The notes beneath the pieces are model-generated. The model saw only the letters and a program-made list of their open reading frames with translations, was not told the DNA's origin and did not search any database. DNA of 6,908 bases from Enterocloster bolteae (lineage in GTDB: Bacteria > Bacillota_A > Clostridia > Lachnospirales > Lachnospiraceae), in assembly GCA_021769025.1 (NCBI GenBank), contig JAETTS010000132.1:1-6908 (forward strand), in the 5' to 3' direction. Made by a program: the position numbers and the translations under genes. Each line of letters opens with the position of its first letter. The stretch's first letter is position 1. Shown here in pieces: positions 1 through 5,776 of this stretch.

Positions 1-478
1 TGTGAATCTCTGACACATACTCGGCCATATGAATCAATTGTTCCGGTGGGTTCCTTCCAGTCATCACCACCTCCAGCTCCTTGGGTTTCTCTTCAAGATA
101 CTGTACCAGCTTCCCTTCAGACACCAGGCGACAAGTACAGGCCGCCATAATCTCATCCAGAATCAGCATGTCATATCCTTCTTCTGATGCCTGGCTCCAC
201 GCTTTCTTCAATTGGTCTCCATAATATTCTTCCGCCTCTCTCTTCTGGGATTCTGTCATCTGAAAATAGAAGCCAAAGGTTTTCTTACACGGAAGAACCG
301 TAATTCCTGAAATCTGGGAAAGCGCCATAACCTCTCCAGAATCATCGGTCTTCAGGAATCTGGCAATCAAAACCTTCTTTCCTCTCCCTGCCGCCCGAAC
401 TGCCAGACCCAGAGCTGCTGTGGTCTTCCCCTTTCCATCCCCGCAGTATATATGAATATACCCCTTCTTTCCTTCCAT
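1..478 (-). CDS. cobO: Cob(I)yrinic acid a,c-diamide adenosyltransferase (CobO/BtuR family), 3' end missing
   Basis: Transfers the adenosyl group of ATP to the cobalt of reduced corrinoids in coenzyme B12 synthesis or salvage; a cytoplasmic enzyme. The visible 159 residues begin MEGKKGYIHIYCGDGKGKTT, where the BtuR-type P-loop (GDGKGKTT, about residues 13-20) directly follows the first beta strand as in this family. Further on come LILDEIMAA, resembling the family's DEI motif, and the late motif EVVMTGRNPPEQLIHMAEYV, typical of CobO. The frame runs open to the left edge, so roughly 15-25 C-terminal residues are lost, judging from a usual length of about 175. The ATG at 478 is chosen because AGGAGG lies 4 nt upstream; a second ATG at 481 is only 1 nt from it. 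It follows the broken helicase gene on the same strand with a gap of about 115 nt and may be co-transcribed with gltX. No other cobalamin genes are visible. The family call is firm; whether it acts in synthesis or salvage cannot be told. Confidence 0.93.
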   Translation of the reverse strand, partial: MEGKKGYIHIYCGDGKGKTTAALGLAVRAAGRGKKVLIARFLKTDDSGEVMALSQISGITVLPCKKTFGFYFQMTESQKREAEEYYGDQLKKAWSQASEEGYDMLILDEIMAACTCRLVSEGKLVQYLEEKPKELEVVMTGRNPPEQLIHMAEYVSEIH

Positions 479-482
479 CATA

Positions 483-488
483 CCTCCT
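483..488 (-). promoter_or_regulatory. Ribosome-binding site of the adenosyltransferase gene
   Basis: A perfect AGGAGG (minus strand) lies just upstream of two consecutive ATG codons (481-479 and 478-476). Spacing is 1 nt to the first and 4 nt to the second, so the second is the likelier start. This site also argues against a start further upstream, although the frame stays open there. Confidence 0.7.
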
Positions 489-596
489 GAACATGCGCAT
501 CCCGACAATACACACCCTGCTTGCACATTCTCTGCCTGTGCTTTGCTGCATCCCTCATAATAAGCCTTGACTTCAAAACTCCCTTCCTGTGCCAGA

Positions 597-2495
597 TCAC
601 TTAACTTGCCGGAAGGAACCGTTTTTTGGGGTAAAGAGGCCTGCCTGCCGGCTCTTAACAGAAGAATCGTCGGATCCTAAATATTCCCCGATAAAACGTG
701 ACTTCTCCTGCTTCCTCCCGTACCGCTCCTGAACATAGCATACATGGAGCCTCTCCTTCGCCCTTGTCATAGCCACATAGAACATGCGCCGCTCCTCTTC
801 CATATCCGCTTCCAAAACCGCCTTCCTGTGAGGGGTGATTCCCTCGTTGGCATCCAAAATATAGACAATCTTAAACTCCAGGCCTTTGGAGCTGTGCATG
901 GTCATCAGAGAGACCCCTTCCGGGGCAGACTTCTGAAGCCGGGCCTGTTCCTGAAGCTTATCTTTGTATTCCTCCATGTGGGAAAACCATGCGTCCATGG
1001 TGGAAAATCCCGCTGCGCTTTCCTTTAACTGCTCCAGAACATCCAACAGTTCCTCTTCCTTCATGCGGCGGAATCTGGCATATTCTTTTATGTAGTCGTC
1101 ATATCCCACAGCCTTGCGGATATAATTAACCGCAGCTGCCGGGGGCATACTTTTGATCATCAGAAGATCGTACTCCAACTGTTCAATCCGCTCCACCATC
1201 CATCCTTTATCCTGATAAAAGGATTTTACCTGATTCCAGGAAATCTCACGGCCATCCAACGCATCCCGGCTAATGTAACGGTTGGGGCGGTTGATGACTG
1301 CAAGGATATTGCCCCGTTTTAAATCTCCTCTGGCTGCCTGTATATAGGCCAGCACATTCTTGGAAATCCAATGTTCATAGAGATTGGGCAGGGAATCTTT
1401 CATGGTAAATGGAATGTTGTATTCCATCAGCTTCTCAACCATCAGCCTGGGATTTAAGTTGGTCCGGTACAGGATCGCCATATCTTCCAGACAGTATCCA
1501 GCCCTTACGTAATCCTGTATCTCTTCCACGATCCGAAGCGTCTCTTCCTGAGGCTCCTTGCTGCCTGATGTGATCACCGGCTTTCCGGCTCCCCGGGCTG
1601 CGGTCAGTTTCTTCTTATACCGCTTGGCATTGTGGTTAATCAGCATGGTAGCTGTATCCACGATCTCCTTTGTAGAGCGGTAATTGGTTCCCAAAAGCAC
1701 AGTTCTGGCCTCTGGATAATCTTTGGTAAACCCCAGCATTATCTCCGGCTTCGCCCCGCGGAACCGATAGACCGACTGGTCATCATCCCCTACAATAAAC
1801 AGATTATTGCAAGGCAGCGCCAACATTTTCACGATCTCATACTGAACCTTGTTGATATCCTGAAACTCGTCAATGAGAATATACTGAAATTTATTCTGCC
1901 ATGCCTTGAGGATATCCTTCCTTCGGACAAATAATTAATGACACATAACCAGCATATCATCAAAGTCGAAAAGTCCGTCCCTGCGCATCCTCTCCTCGTA
2001 CCCCTGATACATCTTCTTGAACATAGACTCTGAACAATTCTGGGAATAATAATGATCCAGGCTTACCATCTCGCTTTTCACAAAACTGATCTCCCCCAGG
2101 ATGGACGGGACAAATTCATGCTCGTCCTCGATCTTAAGATCATACTGCTCAATCATCTCCCGAATAAACTGATTCTTTTGCTCTTCCCGCACAATATTGG
2201 AGGCCTGATAGCGATATGCATGTTTCAGTATGGTGAAAAAGACGGAATGAAAGGTGCCAAAGCTAACCCTGGTTGCCTTCCCCTCCATCAACACGGAAAA
2301 CCGCTCCTGCATCTCCCGGGCGGCCGCCCTTGTGAAGGTGATTACTAAAATATTGCCTGGGTCAATGCCGTGCTCTGTCAGGTATCTGGTTCTGTGGGTG
2401 ATCACAGTGGTTTTGCCGGAACCTGGCCCGGCAAGAACCATCATCGGTCCATGGATATGGCTTATGGCTTTCTCCTGGGAAGGGTTAAATGCCAT
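597..2495 (-). pseudogene. UvrD/PcrA-type SF1 DNA helicase interrupted by one in-frame stop codon
   Basis: An ATP-dependent 3'-5' DNA helicase of superfamily 1A, of the short form (about 630 aa rather than PcrA's roughly 740). All motifs are present in one frame: Q-motif NPSQEKAI, Walker A AGPGSGKTT, motif Ia VITFTRAAAREM, Ib FGTFHS, FDFDDML, motif II DEFQD (1857-1871), motif III VGDDDQSVYRFRGA, motif IV TNYRSTKEI, motif V TMHSSKGLEF and motif VI FYVAMTRAKERLHV. A single TAA at 1935-1937 splits the frame between FDFDDMLVMCH and LFVRRKDILKAW; the frame is identical on both sides. The N-terminal piece lacks motifs II-VI. The C-terminal piece has its first possible starts (GTG 1832, ATG 1826) downstream of DEFQD with no clear ribosome-binding site, so neither piece should be a helicase. 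Start: ATG at 2495 with GGAGG 11 nt upstream; a TTG at 2513 overlaps that site and is less likely. It lies 66 nt after gltX. A base-calling error is the main alternative to a true pseudogene. Confidence 0.88.
1935..1937 (-). other. In-frame ochre codon (TAA) inside the helicase gene
   Basis: The minus strand reads ATG TGT CAT TAA TTA TTT GTC. Restoring one base (GAA) would give MCHELFVRR, which fits the usual pattern DDML..CYELF.. in related helicases, so a G-to-T transversion converting Glu to stop is the simplest history. TAA is not a known site for selenocysteine or pyrrolysine insertion. Confidence 0.9.
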
Positions 2496-2561
2496 AGATT
2501 GCAATTCCTCCAATGTTGATTTCTTTCACTTATGGCAACTCCAGAAAAAGCGGCATAGGGG

Positions 2562-4013
2562 TCACTGTGTCAACAGCTGAATTCCTCTTCGGATTCGGTT
2601 CAGCGACTCTTCCTTTCCCAAAACCTCCATAATCTCTGTAGCTCCTGCCGGAGTCATCTGCTTGCCGGATACCGCAGTGCGGATGGGCCACATGACATAA
2701 CCTGTCTTGTAGCCTTTGTCTGATACATACTGGGACAAGATCTGGTACAGGCTATCGTTGGAGTAATCATCTTGTGCCTCCAAAAGAGGGAGCACATCCT
2801 TTAACACCTCCAGAGAGGTTTCTTTCGTTGTCTTCATCTTCTTGTGGACATACATCTGGGGATCGTATTCCGGCATGGCCTCAAAGAAATCAATGTGGGC
2901 AGCAATATCCGGGAATACCTCGATCCTGGTCTTTACCATTGCAGCAATCTTTTTTAAATCCAGATCTTTTTTGATCACTTCCCGGATATAAGGCTCTGCC
3001 ATACCATAGAACCGTTCAAATTCCATGGCCTTTAAATACTCCCCGTTCATCCATCTTAACTTAGTCACATCAAACACCGCCGGGGATTTGCTCATATGAC
3101 GGTAATCAAAGGCATCCACCAGCTCCTTGAGGGTGAATATCTCCCGGTTGTCCTCCGGAGACCAGCCAAGCAACGCCACATAGTTTACTACAGCCTCTGA
3201 CACAAATCCCTGCTCTATCAGATCTTCGTAGGAGGAGTGGCCGCTTCGCTTACTCAGTTTTTTATGCTCTTCATTGGTAATCAGAGGGCAGTGTACATAC
3301 ACAGGAACCTCCCAGCCAAACGCATCATAGAGCCGATTGTATTTTGGGGAGGAAGACAGATATTCATTGCCTCTTACCACATGGGTGATCCCCATCAGAT
3401 GATCATCCACCACATTGGCAAAGTTGTATGTGGGGTACCCGTCAGATTTAATCAGAACCATATCATCCAGCTCAGAATTCTCCACGGAGATGTCTCCATA
3501 GATTTCGTCATGAAATGTAGTGATCCCTTCTGTTGGGTTATTCTGACGGATCACATAAGGCTTTCCAGCCGCTAAGTTGGCCTGGATCTCCTCCTTAGAC
3601 AGATGAAGGCAATGTTTATCATAGGTCATGATCTCCTCACCGTTTACCATGCGTTTCAGAGAACTGAGGCGTTCCTCATCGCAAAAACAGTAATAAGCCT
3701 GCCCTTTTTCCACCAGCTTTTTCGCATACTCCAGATAAATTCCGGCTGCCTGGCGCTGGCTCTGTACATAAGGGCCTACACCCCCATCTTTGTCCGGTCC
3801 TTCATCGTGAACCAGCCCGGTCTTCTCAAGAGTCCGGTAAATGATCTCTGTGGCTCCCTCCACAAAACGTTCCTGGTCCGTATCTTCAATACGAAGAAGA
3901 AAATCTCCTCCCTCGTGCTTTGCAATCAAGTACGCATACAATGCGGTTCTCAGATTTCCTACATGCATCCTGCCTGTTGGGCTGGGAGCATATCTTGTCC
4001 TTACTCTACTCAT
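2562..4013 (-). CDS. gltX: Glutamyl-tRNA synthetase
   Basis: Class I aminoacyl-tRNA synthetase that charges tRNA-Glu with glutamate in the cytoplasm; essential for translation. The 483-aa product matches the usual bacterial length. Visible signatures are the N-terminal strand [20 protein letters not shown] with the HIGH-type HVGN (17-20), LLRIEDTDQ (39-47), and a probable zinc site C109-x-C111 ... C135-x-H137 with the same spacing style as E. coli GluRS. The binding region [22 protein letters not shown] and the KMSKS-type loop KLSKR (252-256) follow. The C-terminal half has the helical anticodon-binding character of GluRS. ATG 4013 is chosen because GGAGG sits 5 nt upstream and the sequence begins [15 protein letters not shown] as in the family. 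The frame extends 21 codons further to a TTG, without support. It is first in a co-directional set with the helicase and cobO, and its own promoter lies at 4103-4131. No T-box motif is seen. GluRS is favoured over GlnRS by the APSPTG start and domain order; whether it also mischarges tRNA-Gln cannot be read. Confidence 0.97.
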   Translation of the reverse strand: MSRVRTRYAPSPTGRMHVGNLRTALYAYLIAKHEGGDFLLRIEDTDQERFVEGATEIIYRTLEKTGLVHDEGPDKDGGVGPYVQSQRQAAGIYLEYAKKLVEKGQAYYCFCDEERLSSLKRMVNGEEIMTYDKHCLHLSKEEIQANLAAGKPYVIRQNNPTEGITTFHDEIYGDISVENSELDDMVLIKSDGYPTYNFANVVDDHLMGITHVVRGNEYLSSSPKYNRLYDAFGWEVPVYVHCPLITNEEHKKLSKRSGHSSYEDLIEQGFVSEAVVNYVALLGWSPEDNREIFTLKELVDAFDYRHMSKSPAVFDVTKLRWMNGEYLKAMEFERFYGMAEPYIREVIKKDLDLKKIAAMVKTRIEVFPDIAAHIDFFEAMPEYDPQMYVHKKMKTTKETSLEVLKDVLPLLEAQDDYSNDSLYQILSQYVSDKGYKTGYVMWPIRTAVSGKQMTPAGATEIMEVLGKEESLNRIRRGIQLLTQ

Positions 4014-4018
4014 CAGTT

Positions 4019-4023
4019 CCTCC
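4019..4023 (-). promoter_or_regulatory. Ribosome-binding site deciding the gltX start
   Basis: GGAGG on the minus strand lies 5 nt before ATG 4013. It overlaps an in-frame ATG at 4025-4023, which has no such site of its own, so translation should begin at 4013. Confidence 0.8.
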
Positions 4024-4066
4024 ATTCCGTGTGCCAAACACAAGCTTTTCCGCCGATACGGCATAC

Positions 4067-4088
4067 CATTTTCCAAAGACGGAAAATG
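4067..4088 (-). other. Perfect 8-bp hairpin in the gltX leader
   Basis: CATTTTCC and GGAAAATG pair perfectly around a 6-nt loop, within the predicted leader a few nucleotides after the likely transcription start (about 4096). It is not followed by a U-tract, so it is not a terminator. Two weaker 4-bp hairpins (4052-4062 and 4030-4042) follow before the ribosome-binding site. It could stabilise the mRNA 5' end or take part in leader control; neither is shown. Confidence 0.45.
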
Positions 4089-4102
4089 ACATCTGTCTGG
4101 AC

Positions 4103-4131
4103 ATTATAACCCTTGAAAGCAGAAAAAACAA
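4103..4131 (-). promoter_or_regulatory. Sigma-A promoter of gltX
   Basis: On the minus strand a perfect -10 TATAAT (4108-4103) lies exactly 17 nt from a -35-like TTGTTT (4131-4126). The -35 is weak but is embedded in a T-rich stretch. The expected start near 4096 gives a leader of about 83 nt. This promoter probably drives gltX and possibly the helicase and adenosyltransferase genes behind it. Confidence 0.7.
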
Positions 4132-4161
4132 TAGAAATCTTTTCTTGGCTCTATGCTGCTC

Positions 4162-4189
4162 ACCGATTTTTGCCGCCCTTCATACAATA
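4162..4189 (+). promoter_or_regulatory. Possible sporulation (sigma-K-like) promoter of the unknown gene at 4218
   Basis: CATACAATA at 4181-4189 fits the sigma-K -10 pattern CATAnnnTA, and an AC dinucleotide at 4162-4163 lies 17 nt upstream as that pattern asks. CATACAAT also fits the sigma-E -10, but no sigma-E -35 is seen. There is no good sigma-A -35 at the right distance. The expected start (about 4195) lies before the ribosome-binding site at 4208-4212. The pattern is short and chance matches occur. Confidence 0.35.
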
Positions 4190-4217
4190 AGGTAAAAGAA
4201 TTCTCCCAGGAGCTTTT

Positions 4218-4712
4218 ATGAGTCGTTTTTCTCCTATCGAAGGAACTGTAACATCCATCTCTGATTTTCCATTCGGTAATTCTGCCTCCGCCTGCACGTT
4301 GCTTTTCTCTGTTCAGACGATTTATGGGGAGACCTATTCCGTGGTCTTAAACCCAAACACCTATGTGCTGAACCAGGCACCGATCCGTCAGGGAGACCGA
4401 ATCATTGCTTTTTATGACACACTGGCACCTATGCCGTTAATCTATCCGCCTCAATATCAGGCTGTTGTCATCGTAAAGCCAGCCAGAAATCAGTACGCGA
4501 TGCTGGATACCTTTGACCAGAACCTGCGCAACAGCGACAATAGCCTGGTTCTGAATCTGTCTACCCGCACCAACATCCGGACACAGAACGGTCAGATCTA
4601 TCCGGGCCGTTTGGGCGGCCAGCTTCTTCTGGTTCTCTACAGTGCCACTACCAGAAGTATTCCTGCTCAGACTACACCGGATACCATTGTCGTATTCTGC
4701 TCCGTTTCGTAG
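4218..4712 (+). CDS. Conserved-looking beta-rich protein of unknown function
   Basis: 164 residues, function not recognised. The start is ATG 4218, with AGGAG 5 nt upstream (4208-4212). There is no signal peptide or membrane helix, so it should be cytoplasmic or enclosed in the cell or spore. The sequence alternates hydrophobic strands with polar turns (GTVTSI, YSVVLNPNTYVLN, GDRIIAFYD, YQAVVIV, LVLNLSTRT, QLLLVLYSATT, DTIVVFC), suggesting a beta barrel or OB-like fold. The FYDTLAPMPLIYPPQYQAVV region is a likely family signature; I have the impression that similar proteins occur in Clostridia, but this is recollection only. The second half (about 107-161) appears to repeat the first (about 40-86). 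Only one lysine (K87) occurs in the whole protein. It is transcribed alone: divergent from gltX, and closed by the terminator at 4729-4764. A sporulation-type promoter may precede it. Confidence 0.85.
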   Translation: MSRFSPIEGTVTSISDFPFGNSASACTLLFSVQTIYGETYSVVLNPNTYVLNQAPIRQGDRIIAFYDTLAPMPLIYPPQYQAVVIVKPARNQYAMLDTFDQNLRNSDNSLVLNLSTRTNIRTQNGQIYPGRLGGQLLLVLYSATTRSIPAQTTPDTIVVFCSVS

Positions 4713-4728
4713 CTAAGTTATAAGGTAA

Positions 4729-4764
4729 AAAGCGATAGAGGACCGGGGTGTCTCCTATCGCTTT
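4729..4764. terminator. Bidirectional rho-independent terminator between convergent genes
   Basis: A 10-bp perfect outer stem (AAAGCGATAG at 4729-4738 with CTATCGCTTT at 4755-4764) continues inward through one mismatch, one G-U and three more pairs to a 6-nt loop (4744-4749). On the plus strand it ends in TTTCTTTTA; on the minus strand in TTTTTA. It can therefore stop transcription from the 4218-4712 gene and, in the other direction, from the repeat-protein gene ending at 4802. Confidence 0.85.
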
Positions 4765-4801
4765 CTTTTATGTATCAATCCATCATGCATTAACCTGTCT
4801 G

Positions 4802-5554
4802 TCAGTCAATATTCAAATGGGCTTTGATCTTCTTTACATCAATCCGAAGGCTCATCATATCCAATTCCATCCGTTCGCTTTTTAACTCAAACTTCATAGC
4901 ATCGCTGAGCCTCATCTTCAAAAAATCGTGGCCTTCACCAATGATATCGATCTTCCGGCTGATCTCATTCTCCAGAACCATCTGGGTCCTGAACGCAGCT
5001 TCCTTAGCCTGTTGGGATGTCTCGTTAGCTTTCACAGACTCCCCGTGAGCCTTTGTCGCCTCCTCGTGGGCTAAGCTTGCCTCTTCATGGGCTTTTGTCG
5101 CCTCTTCGTAGGCTTTTTTAGCCACTTCGTGAGCCTTTGTCGCCTCCTCATGGGCTTTTGTCGCCTCCTCGTGAGCTAAGCTTGCTTCCTCGCGGGCTTT
5201 TGTCGCCTCCTCGTGAGCTAAACTTGCCTCTTCATGGGCTTTTGTCGCCTCTTCGTAGGCTTTTTTAGCTACTTCGTGAGCCTTTGTCGCCTCCTCATGG
5301 GCTTTTGTCGCCTCCTCGTGGGCTAAGCTTGCTTCCTCGCGGGCCTTCGTAGCCTCCTCATGAGCCAAACTTGCTTCTTCATGGGCCTTTGTCGCCTCTT
5401 TGTGAGCTTTCGTAGCCTCCTCATATGCTTTCTGGGCTACTTCATGAGCCTTTACCGCCTCTTCGTGAGCCTTCGTAGCCTCCACTTTCACTTCCTGTAC
5501 ATCCTGGCTAAGCCCATCCAGCTTTTCTAGAATCAATTTTTCGACTTCTGACAT
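4802..5554 (-). CDS. Ala/Glu-rich heptad-repeat coiled-coil protein, function unknown
   Basis: 250 residues in three parts. Residues 1-23 (MSEVEKLILEKLDGLSQDVQ) form a short amphipathic helix. Residues 24-170 are 21 uninterrupted heptads of consensus EEATKAH or EEASLAH, degenerating through residue 191. Residues 192-250 are a non-repetitive, charged, probably helical tail (IDIIGEGHDFLKMRL, RMELDMMSLRIDVKKIK). Within each heptad Ala occurs at positions 3 and 6, the a and d core positions, predicting a long Ala-cored coiled coil of about 22 nm if fully helical. There is no signal peptide, Cys or membrane segment, so it should be cytoplasmic. Heptads 6-12 and 13-19 are identical in sequence. Start ATG 5554 has AAGGGGA upstream. 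It is a monocistronic gene with its own promoter (5676-5704) and the shared terminator at 4729-4764. A structural or scaffold role is possible, but no function is assigned. The tail resembles ends of small clostridial coiled-coil proteins as I recall them, which is weak evidence. Confidence 0.9.
   Translation of the reverse strand: MSEVEKLILEKLDGLSQDVQEVKVEATKAHEEAVKAHEVAQKAYEEATKAHKEATKAHEEASLAHEEATKAREEASLAHEEATKAHEEATKAHEVAKKAYEEATKAHEEASLAHEEATKAREEASLAHEEATKAHEEATKAHEVAKKAYEEATKAHEEASLAHEEATKAHGESVKANETSQQAKEAAFRTQMVLENEISRKIDIIGEGHDFLKMRLSDAMKFELKSERMELDMMSLRIDVKKIKAHLNID
5045..5485 (-). repeat. Tandem 21-bp coding repeat (21 heptad units)
   Basis: Twenty-one contiguous 21-bp units encode residues 24-170 of the repeat protein, each a variant of EEATKAH. 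The units differ from one another mostly at third codon positions and at a few fixed residues (T/S/V/K/Q, K/L, H/Y/R). Three degenerate units follow to about 4982. Such an array is prone to expansion and contraction in whole heptads without frame loss. Confidence 0.92.
5087..5380 (-). repeat. Two adjacent 147-bp second-order repeat copies inside the heptad array
   Basis: 5087-5233 and 5234-5380 each encode the same seven heptads (49 residues: SLAH, TKAR, SLAH, TKAH, TKAH, EVAKKAY, TKAH types). By hand alignment they differ at about 8 of 147 bases, and every difference is synonymous. Partial copies flank them on both sides (EVAQKAY-containing units upstream, a SLAH/TKAH pair downstream). Confidence 0.88.
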
Positions 5555-5620
5555 GACTTCCCCTTTCTTTTGCTTTTCCTGTCTGCGGCCTGCTGTTTCC
5601 GTAAATTGTGTTATTTATCT

Positions 5621-5653
5621 TTAGAAAGTCATCTCTTGTATGTCCACGGCCAT
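5621..5653 (-). other. Possible 10-codon upstream ORF in the repeat-protein leader
   Basis: ATG 5653 is preceded at 3 nt by AGGAG and opens MAVDIQEMTF followed by TAA at 5623-5621, within the predicted 115-nt leader. Spacing is short and the peptide has no run of a single amino acid, so this may be chance. If translated it could act as a leader peptide. Confidence 0.2.
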
Positions 5654-5662
5654 GGTCTCCTG

Positions 5663-5690
5663 AAAGGATAGGTCTATGATACCATCCTTT
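5663..5690. promoter_or_regulatory. Inverted repeat over the -10 of the repeat-protein promoter (operator candidate)
   Basis: AAAGGATAGGT (5663-5673) and ACCATCCTTT (5681-5690) are inverted repeats of 10 bp with a single bulged A and a 7-bp centre. The dyad covers the -10 hexamer (5676-5681) and the likely start site. A second palindrome, CCTTTAAAGG (5686-5695), fills the -10/-35 spacer. The position is where a repressor would bind; no regulator gene is present in the window. Confidence 0.45.
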
Positions 5691-5704
5691 AAAGGGAAAG
5701 TCAA
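5676..5704 (-). promoter_or_regulatory. Sigma-A promoter of the repeat-protein gene
   Basis: On the minus strand TTGACT (5704-5699) and TATCAT (5681-5676) are separated by exactly 17 nt, a near-consensus sigma-A promoter. The start is expected near 5669, giving a leader of about 115 nt before ATG 5554. It lies in the 222-bp gap after the carboxypeptidase gene, in which no clear terminator was found for that upstream gene. Confidence 0.78.
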
Positions 5705-5776
5705 AAGAAATCTGGCTGTTTTGGATATTTTATTGCCCTATCTGCAAGTCACCATTCCTTTCTGATAATTCGTATT

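Noticed and set aside
342..551. Minus-strand ORF of 69 codons between the helicase and the left edge
   Set aside because: It overlaps the adenosyltransferase in another frame, has no family resemblance, and has a poorly placed start; the adenosyltransferase frame carries the recognisable motifs.
744..1028. Plus-strand ORFs opposite the helicase and gltX (for example 744-1028, 1632-1934, 3603-4109)
   Set aside because: They are antisense shadows of conserved coding sequence with no recognisable motifs or ribosome-binding sites.
2511..2513. TTG as the helicase start
   Set aside because: It lies inside the GGAGG that would serve the ATG at 2495 and has no ribosome-binding site of its own. It cannot be fully excluded because the 11-nt spacing to ATG 2495 is long.
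2562..2600. TTGACA near the end of gltX as a promoter -35 for the helicase
   Set aside because: No -10-like hexamer lies 16-18 nt downstream; the nearest AT-rich element is far too distant.
4014..4200. T-box riboswitch upstream of gltX
   Set aside because: The leader lacks the conserved T-box antiterminator sequence and any terminator hairpin, and at about 83 nt it is too short.
4982..5485. Short regular repeats resembling a CRISPR array
   Set aside because: The 21-bp units are contiguous without spacers, keep one open frame, and vary mainly at synonymous positions; they encode heptads.
5705..5776. Terminator after the carboxypeptidase gene
   Set aside because: Only 4-5 bp stems without a U-tract were found; nothing convincing, so readthrough into the repeat-protein region is possible.
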